DNA from: VMFP01 sp964630025
Lineage (GTDB): Bacteria > Patescibacteriota > Andersenbacteria > UBA10190 > CAIZMI01
Assembly: GCA_964630025.1 (NCBI GenBank)
Contig: CAZVRG010000035.1
Location: 1 to 8,146 of the forward strand
Direction of reading: 5' to 3'
Length of the DNA: 8,146 nt
A model generated the notes under the pieces. The model did not search any database, had not been told where the DNA came from, and worked only from the letters and a program-made list of their open reading frames with translations. A program made the position numbers and the translations under genes. Of the stretch, positions 4,676 through 8,146 are shown one piece after another; the first letter of the stretch is position 1, and each line of letters starts with the position of its first letter.

Positions 4676-6039
4676 TTGAGTAATTGTATCGCGTTCTGAA
4701 GTCTCCGCAGAGTCTCTTCTTTTCCAAGCACCCAGGCAATCTCTCCGGGCCCGGGACTTTTCTGCTGCCCCGAGAGCGCATACCGCACGGGCCAGAGCGT
4801 GGTGCCGCGATCACGTCCTTCTCCGTCCACGCTCTTCATAAGCGTATCTTGAAGAGTTCCGCGTGCCATCCATGTGACGTCATCAAAGTTTCGGAACTGT
4901 TCCTGCGCCCAGCGAAGCGCGTCGAGAGCATCCGAACGGCTTGTTCCCTTCCACGGAATTCCATTCGCGTCGAGAGCCGGTTCTGTGAAATACAAACGGA
5001 TTGCTTCCGGCGCGCCCGCAAGTGGCCCACCGCGTTCTCGCCAGATCTCCAGTACGCGGGTAAGACGTTCGGAATCTGTCACCGGAATACCAGCATGTGT
5101 GAGGTATGGTGCGACCTGTGATGCAAGATCGGGCACGGAGGCTTTCTGCACATGTTGTCGCTGGAGCCAGTCGAGTTTTTTCAAGTCGAAAATGGCGCCG
5201 CCTTTTTGAATACCCTCAAGACGAAAGCGCTCCACCAATTGCTCAAGCGTAAACACTTCATCTTCGGTCTTTGGATTCCATCCGAGCAGCGCAAGAAAAT
5301 TCACCATCGCTTCCGGGAGATATCCCTGATCGCGGTAGAACAGGAGACGCGTGTCGAGTACGGCCCCCGATGCCAATGTGCGTTTTGACAATTTCTTTCG
5401 CTCTGCATCCAGCAGTAGCGGAACGTGCGCGTACTGTGGCGTTGGATACCCCAACGCCCGTTGCAACAACATATGTTTCGGCGTGTTGCTCAAGTGATCT
5501 TCGCCGCGAATGACGTGCGTAATCTCCATCGCGGCGTCATCCACAACAACGGCAAGATGAAAGAGCGGAGTATATCCTGCTCCCTGCTCCCTGCTCCCTG
5601 CTCCCTTTTTCGCAATGATAAAATCCGCCAGTTCCGTGACCGGAAACTTCACGTCTCCGCGGATGATATCGTGCACAACCAGCGGCTCATCCTGCGATAC
5701 ACGGAATGTCACCACGCCGTCTCCTTCAACGGCCTTCCCTTCCCTCAAAAGCTTCTCAATCGCTTCATTGTACTGCGAGGTACGCTCCGATTGACGATAC
5801 GGACCATACTCGCCGCCGACATCCGGACCTTCATCCCATGATAACCCAAGCCACTTCAATCCCTCTAAAATCTCCTGCTCATATTCGGGTTTCGATCGTG
5901 CGGCATCCGTGTCCTCAATGCGGACGAGAAACTTCCCGCCTTGCTGGCGCGCAAACAGATAGTTAAATAGTGCCGTCCGTGCCGTTCCCACATGGAGCGG
6001 CCCCGTCGGCGAGGGCGCTAAGCGAACTCGAACGCTCAT
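4672..6039 (-). CDS. gltX: Glutamyl-tRNA synthetase
   Basis: Charges tRNA-Glu (possibly also tRNA-Gln, for later amidation) with glutamate using ATP, in the cytoplasm. The 455-aa class I synthetase shows the HIGH-type motif as HVGT (16-19) after APSPTGPL, the RIEDTD glutamate-site motif (40-45), THVIRGEDHLSNTP (174-187), the KMSKS-type motif KLSKR (216-220), and a C-terminal anticodon-binding domain ending with LRRLQNAIQLLK. Two oddities stand out. About 40 residues that normally follow KAY (the CYCTPEEL...YDGRCR region) are absent after residue 103. Residues 146-155 (GAGSREQGAG) are encoded by a perfect heptanucleotide tandem repeat where other GltX proteins have a short loop before YHLA. 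No Shine-Dalgarno precedes ATG 6039, yet the start fits the family. It is the first gene of a two-gene unit with the M23 peptidase. Confidence 0.97.
   Translation of the reverse strand: MSVRVRLAPSPTGPLHVGTARTALFNYLFARQQGGKFLVRIEDTDAARSKPEYEQEILEGLKWLGLSWDEGPDVGGEYGPYRQSERTSQYNEAIEKLLREGKAVEGDGVVTFRVSQDEPLVVHDIIRGDVKFPVTELADFIIAKKGAGSREQGAGYTPLFHLAVVVDDAAMEITHVIRGEDHLSNTPKHMLLQRALGYPTPQYAHVPLLLDAERKKLSKRTLASGAVLDTRLLFYRDQGYLPEAMVNFLALLGWNPKTEDEVFTLEQLVERFRLEGIQKGGAIFDLKKLDWLQRQHVQKASVPDLASQVAPYLTHAGIPVTDSERLTRVLEIWRERGGPLAGAPEAIRLYFTEPALDANGIPWKGTSRSDALDALRWAQEQFRNFDDVTWMARGTLQDTLMKSVDGEGRDRGTTLWPVRYALSGQQKSPGPGEIAWVLGKEETLRRLQNAIQLLK
5576..5605 (-). repeat. Perfect four-copy heptanucleotide tandem repeat inside gltX
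   Basis: On the plus strand CCTGCTC is repeated four times without error (5576-5603), plus CC. On the coding strand the unit is GAGCAGG. Because 7 is not a multiple of 3, it reads as a seven-residue peptide period (GAGSREQ then GAG). The unit fits the same GARCAGR consensus as the repeats at the gltX/peptidase junction. Confidence 0.92.
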
Positions 6040-6086
6040 AAAGGTAAAATCAGCGTAGCATTAAAGAAACACGCGTGCTCTTCATC

Positions 6087-6115
6087 TTGACATAGGGAAC
6101 GACTTATGATAGAAA
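6087..6115 (+). promoter_or_regulatory. Sigma-70-type promoter of the 127-aa zinc-ribbon-like gene
   Basis: A perfect TTGACA (6087-6092) is followed after 17 bases by TAGAAA (6110-6115). Transcription would start near 6122, about 40 nt before ATG 6164. It lies in the 124-bp divergent region with gltX; I could not identify the gltX promoter with confidence. Confidence 0.7.
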
Positions 6116-6163
6116 TATCCTGCTTCTTCGAGGAAATTCCGTTCTTTAGTACCGGAGATCGAA

Positions 6164-6547
6164 ATGACAACGGGCCAAGTGTATCTCGTTCCATTCCATA
6201 ACATCATGAAGGTCCATACTTTCAGATGCCCGCTCTGCAACCGGATTCTCGGTAAGGGCCGGATTGGCATCATTATCCGAACCGGAAGTGAGCCCCCGGA
6301 GCTTGTTGGTCAAAACGTCACTTGTTGCGGACAGGAGATTAGCCGACCGGAAACCTTCACCGATCTTAGCGAAGCCGAGTGCGCGGTGGGCCGGTATCTC
6401 CGCGAGCTTAAACAGTTCGCGGAGACTATCAAGACTGACCGGAATGCTAAGCCCCCATTCGTGCCGGTTCCTCTCTCGCAGATGGGATTAACCCCCGAAC
6501 AGCTCGAGAAGTCCGTTCCTTCTCCCGGCATCAGCCAATACAACTGA
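6164..6547 (+). CDS. Hypothetical protein with CPLC...CC putative zinc site, 127 aa
   Basis: Function unknown. Cys22 and Cys25 (CPLC) and adjacent Cys54-Cys55 (TCCGQEI) could bind one zinc ion, as in small zinc-ribbon proteins; the CC pair in place of a second CxxC is atypical. A beta-rich N-terminal half (VYLVPF, VHTFRC, GRIGIIIRTG) precedes a helix (EAECAVGRYLRELKQFAETI) and a Pro-rich tail. GGAG at 6154-6157, 6 nt before the ATG, supports the start. The gene has its own promoter and a strong terminator, and is the first of four similarly organised small genes. Confidence 0.82.
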   Translation: MTTGQVYLVPFHNIMKVHTFRCPLCNRILGKGRIGIIIRTGSEPPELVGQNVTCCGQEISRPETFTDLSEAECAVGRYLRELKQFAETIKTDRNAKPPFVPVPLSQMGLTPEQLEKSVPSPGISQYN

Positions 6548-6575
6548 GTCCGGCAAGCACAAAGCTGCCGCCCGA

Positions 6576-6611
6576 CCCCGCTTAGGATGTATCCAAGCGG
6601 GGTTTTTTCTT
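6576..6611 (+). terminator. Intrinsic terminator of the 127-aa zinc-ribbon-like gene
   Basis: CCCCGCTT (6576-6583) pairs with AAGCGGGG (6595-6602), with GGAT/ATCC also pairing inside around a tiny loop, followed by TTTTTTCTT. Confidence 0.95.
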
Positions 6612-6626
6612 ATCCGCTGCCAGTCG

Positions 6627-6637
6627 TGGTATACAAT
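6627..6637 (+). promoter_or_regulatory. Extended -10 promoter of the second small gene
   Basis: TGGTATACAAT carries the TGn extension in front of a good -10 element. No convincing -35 is visible, which is common for extended -10 promoters. Transcription would start near 6643, leaving a leader of about 40 nt. Confidence 0.55.
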
Positions 6638-6682
6638 GAACCTCACGCAGTCTTCGTCAGTGTTCCTTACTAAGGAGCTATC

Positions 6683-7066
6683 ATGCCGATCTTGGTAGAA
6701 AGAATTCCATTACATCACCGCGTGCTGGCGATTCTCTCGTTCGCTTCCAAAAGGGGTAAGCACATAATCCCGTCTGACGCCTACTTCGAACTCCTCGGAG
6801 AAGTGGTCGGCAAGCACCCCGAGGTTTTTCCAGGGCTGAAGGTGAGCGTAACCGCTTTCTACGCCTATTCAAAACAGCTCGATACCGTTCAACAGCAGCT
6901 GATCGGATCGGCCGTGGACGTGCTTGCGTGTGGAGCACTCGAAATCACTAAAGAGCGAGCAAATCAGAGCTTAACAGGTCTTCGGGAGCTATATGGCGAT
7001 GAAGTCATTAATGGTCTCGAACCCTTAAGCGCCACCTTGGTCGAAGCGATGAACAAGCAACAGTGA
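6683..7066 (+). CDS. Hypothetical protein, 127 aa, mostly helical
   Basis: Not recognised. The protein begins MPILVERIPLHHRVLAILSF and continues through helical stretches (YFELLGEVVGKHPEVF, AFYAYSKQLDTVQQQLIGSAVDVLACGAL, ANQSLTGLRELYG) to a Gln-rich end. No signal peptide or membrane segment is evident. AAGGAG at 6672-6677 with 5-nt spacing makes the ATG start secure. It is flanked by its own promoter and terminator. The size equals that of the preceding gene (127 aa), but I see no sequence similarity between them. Confidence 0.85.
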   Translation: MPILVERIPLHHRVLAILSFASKRGKHIIPSDAYFELLGEVVGKHPEVFPGLKVSVTAFYAYSKQLDTVQQQLIGSAVDVLACGALEITKERANQSLTGLRELYGDEVINGLEPLSATLVEAMNKQQ

Positions 7067-7072
7067 AGCAGC

Positions 7073-7098
7073 AGCGGCTCCTCCGCAGAGCCGCTTTT
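7073..7098 (+). terminator. Intrinsic terminator of the second small gene
   Basis: AGCGGCTC (7073-7080) pairs with GAGCCGCT (7088-7095) over a 7-nt loop, followed by TTT. The T-tract is short. The next promoter's -35 element starts only two bases later. Confidence 0.8.
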
Positions 7099-7100
7099 AC

Positions 7101-7129
7101 TTGACAGAAGATAGCATCTGCGCTATAAA
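7101..7129 (+). promoter_or_regulatory. Near-consensus promoter of the 86-aa gene
   Basis: Consensus TTGACA (7101-7106), a 17-base spacer and TATAAA (7124-7129): the strongest promoter in the window. It gives a leader of about 83 nt (from about 7136). The leader contains a 6-bp AGACGC/GCGTCT hairpin (7169-7174/7195-7200), a run of eight A's (7185-7192), and an ATG at 7182 that is out of frame with the gene and lacks a ribosome binding site. Confidence 0.85.
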
Positions 7130-7218
7130 AATACCCTGCTCCTTCAACAAGAGCTGTTTCCCTTTTAAAGACGCCTATCCGATGAAAAAAAACCGCGTCT
7201 CTTACAAAGGAGAAACAG

Positions 7219-7479
7219 ATGATCGGAAAAGTTTCTGTGATCGTCGAGGAAGGCTACGATGGCCTTCACGAAGAGCTCTGGCTCGAGCAAGGACGTTGGG
7301 TCCATTTCATGCCACCCGACTGTCGAGATGGGTGGGACACGGAACGACCCATCACAGCGGTCAAGGCTCGCGAGCTTCTCGCGAAAGCGAAGGTGCACGC
7401 ACTCCACTGCTTGGCCGCAATCCAGAAAGAACTTGCACGGTGCGAGGAGTTCGAAAGACTTCTCAGCAGGCCGTCGTAG
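7219..7479 (+). CDS. Hypothetical protein, 86 aa
   Basis: Not recognised. The first half is likely beta (MIGKVSVIVEEGYDG, LWLEQGRWVHFMPPDC), the second half a long helix (ITAVKARELLAKAKVHALHCLAAIQKEL in two parts). The protein looks soluble and acidic to neutral. AAAGGAG at 7206-7212, six bases before the ATG, supports the start. It has a near-consensus promoter and a strong terminator, suggesting sizeable expression for a protein of unknown role. Confidence 0.82.
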   Translation: MIGKVSVIVEEGYDGLHEELWLEQGRWVHFMPPDCRDGWDTERPITAVKARELLAKAKVHALHCLAAIQKELARCEEFERLLSRPS

Positions 7480-7487
7480 GCCGCCCC

Positions 7488-7519
7488 ACCCCATCGGAAT
7501 TTCCGGTGGGGTTTCTCTT
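7488..7519 (+). terminator. Intrinsic terminator of the 86-aa gene
   Basis: ACCCCATCGG (7488-7497) pairs with CCGGTGGGGT (7503-7512), ten pairs including one G-U, over the loop AATTT, followed by a TTTCTCTT tail (7512-7519). Confidence 0.9.
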
Positions 7520-7523
7520 GTAT

Positions 7524-7552
7524 TTGACAGACTCACTTCTTCGTGCTAATTT
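7524..7552 (+). promoter_or_regulatory. Sigma-70-type promoter of the 72-aa gene
   Basis: TTGACA (7524-7529), a 17-base spacer, then TAATTT (7547-7552). Transcription would start near 7558, giving the longest leader of the four small genes, about 108 nt. Confidence 0.75.
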
Positions 7553-7557
7553 ATTGT

Positions 7558-7665
7558 GTTGTTCCTTTCACTAGGCACTCCTCCCTTCTGAGTGGCAGCG
7601 CGTTCGCTGTGATTTTTCACACCAGCTGCGCTGCATCTATCACCACACTCCGAAGGAGAACTCTC
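7558..7665 (+). promoter_or_regulatory. Structured 5' leader of the 72-aa gene
   Basis: The leader can form CACT/AGTG (7576-7579/7591-7594), then GCAGCG/CGCTGC (7595-7600/7629-7634) enclosing TGTGA-TTTT-TCACA (7608-7621). The ribosome binding site AAGGAG (7653-7658) lies outside these helices. It matches no riboswitch I recognise. It could be a stabilising or regulatory leader, or have no function. Confidence 0.35.
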
Positions 7666-7884
7666 ATGGACCGTCGTGTCGAACTGGCTGTCCGGGCTTT
7701 CCTGCGCGATCTTCGCGCTCTCTGCCGAAAATATTCGGCGGGTATCAGCGATGAAGCTCGTCTCGAAATGTGGATTGATGAACAGTTTCATCAATTCACT
7801 GACTTGAACGCAATGCGTCACTGGGCCATGTGCGTAACAGAGGCAGGAGAAATCATCGAAGATTCTACCTCTTCCGCTCTGTGA
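7666..7884 (+). CDS. Hypothetical protein, 72 aa
   Basis: Not recognised. A small helical protein: VELAVRAFLRDLRALCRKY, then DEARLEMWIDEQFHQF and RHWAMCVTEAGEIIED. ATG 7666 is chosen because AAGGAG (7653-7658) lies 7 bases upstream; the frame is open further upstream but would pass through the promoter. It ends with TGA and is followed by a strong terminator. Confidence 0.8.
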   Translation: MDRRVELAVRAFLRDLRALCRKYSAGISDEARLEMWIDEQFHQFTDLNAMRHWAMCVTEAGEIIEDSTSSAL

Positions 7885-7906
7885 GCCGTGCGAAACGACT
7901 CACGAG

Positions 7907-7934
7907 CCACTCACCCCGCGTGAGTGGTTTTTTT
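7907..7934 (+). terminator. Intrinsic terminator of the 72-aa gene
   Basis: CCACTCAC (7907-7914) pairs perfectly with GTGAGTGG (7920-7927), loop CCCGC, followed by seven T's (7928-7934). Confidence 0.96.
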
Positions 7935-7966
7935 GAAGAGAAAGCCTCAACTATTCAGTTGAGGCT
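7935..7966 (-). terminator. Intrinsic terminator of the minus-strand gene at the right edge
   Basis: AGCCTCAAC (7943-7951) and GTTGAGGCT (7958-7966) form a 9-bp stem with a 6-nt loop. On the minus strand the stem is followed by TTCTCTTC. It lies 8 bases past the stop codon of the partial gene and back-to-back with the plus-strand terminator at 7907-7934. Confidence 0.8.
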
Positions 7967-7974
7967 CGAAACGT

Positions 7975-8146
7975 TCAACGGGAAACGAGACTGCTTTCTT
8001 TGCATCCATACACACGGGCGTACCACTGAATGTCCTTGAGGGTGTAGCAGAAGGCTTCGGAAGTAAGCAGTCGCGGAATAGGCTTATCGTCCCGTGCCGG
8101 ATCGCTTACATGGATTCTTTGATAGCGAATACCGGCCCTACACAAG
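7975..8146 (-). CDS. Hypothetical protein, C-terminal 56 residues only
   Basis: One minus-strand frame stays open from the right edge (first whole codon at 8145) to TGA at 7977-7975; the other two frames stop within a few codons to about a dozen codons. It encodes ...YQRIHVSDPARDDKPIPRL, then a helix-like LTSEAFCYTLKDIQWYARVYG and ends ESSLVSR. The composition is protein-like and a terminator follows immediately, which supports a real gene end. Product not recognised; its start is outside the window. Confidence 0.6.
   Translation of the reverse strand, partial: LCRAGIRYQRIHVSDPARDDKPIPRLLTSEAFCYTLKDIQWYARVYGCKESSLVSR

Noticed and set aside
3503..4679. Several long plus-strand open frames opposite the peptidase and gltX
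   Set aside because: They are shadows of strongly recognised minus-strand genes and lack ribosome binding sites.
7101..7574. 157-codon plus-strand open frame over the 86-aa gene
   Set aside because: It starts inside a near-consensus promoter and runs through the terminator; the 86-aa frame has the ribosome binding site and proper boundaries.

Overview
The window looks like a piece of a small-genome bacterium, most likely a candidate-phyla-radiation (Patescibacteria) lineage such as Peregrinibacteria/Peribacteria. This is inference from style rather than a marker gene: gene neighbourhoods are short, proteins are small and unrecognised, Shine-Dalgarno sequences of the AAGGAG type are clear, U-tract terminators are common, and TGA is used as an ordinary stop (so not the UGA-recoding Gracilibacteria/Absconditabacteria). 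There is no rRNA, tRNA or CRISPR array.

Layout. 1-737 (+) is the 3' part of a transposase-like (IS110/Transposase_20-like, helix-hairpin-helix) gene whose reading frame is broken around 300-350. 738-1148 has no credible protein gene but is densely structured: a long hairpin at 785-839, then a succession of helices from 857 to 1098 ending in a strong intrinsic terminator (1104-1130). I interpret 856-1130 as a noncoding RNA gene. It contains two 54-nt modules of identical architecture (9-bp helix, 12/12 internal region, GTTC-GAAA-GAAC tetraloop hairpin) that show compensatory base changes relative to each other. This is the most unusual item in the window.

1149-2096 (-) is a complete tyrosine recombinase of the Xer type with its own promoter. 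2338-2715 (-) and 2833-3399 (+) are two divergent unrecognised genes, each followed by a terminator. 3449-6039 (-) is a two-gene unit: gltX (glutamyl-tRNA synthetase) followed, with a start/stop overlap, by a secreted coiled-coil M23 (LytM) peptidase of EnvC/NlpD type. Heptanucleotide tandem repeats of consensus GARCAGR interrupt this unit at three places: inside gltX, and as an inverted pair spanning the gltX/peptidase junction, where they encode the N-terminus and signal peptide core of the peptidase.

6087-7934 (+) is a head-to-tail series of four small unrecognised genes, each with its own promoter, good ribosome binding site and terminator, packed so that a terminator is followed within a few bases by the next promoter. 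The window ends in the 3' end of a further minus-strand gene (7975-8146), whose terminator lies back-to-back with that of the last small gene.

Functionally, gltX (translation), the LytM peptidase (cell-wall remodelling/division) and the Xer recombinase (chromosome dimer resolution or element integration) are ordinary. The RNA gene, its possible link to the adjacent IS110-like remnant, the heptamer insertions and the small-gene array are the parts that merit follow-up.
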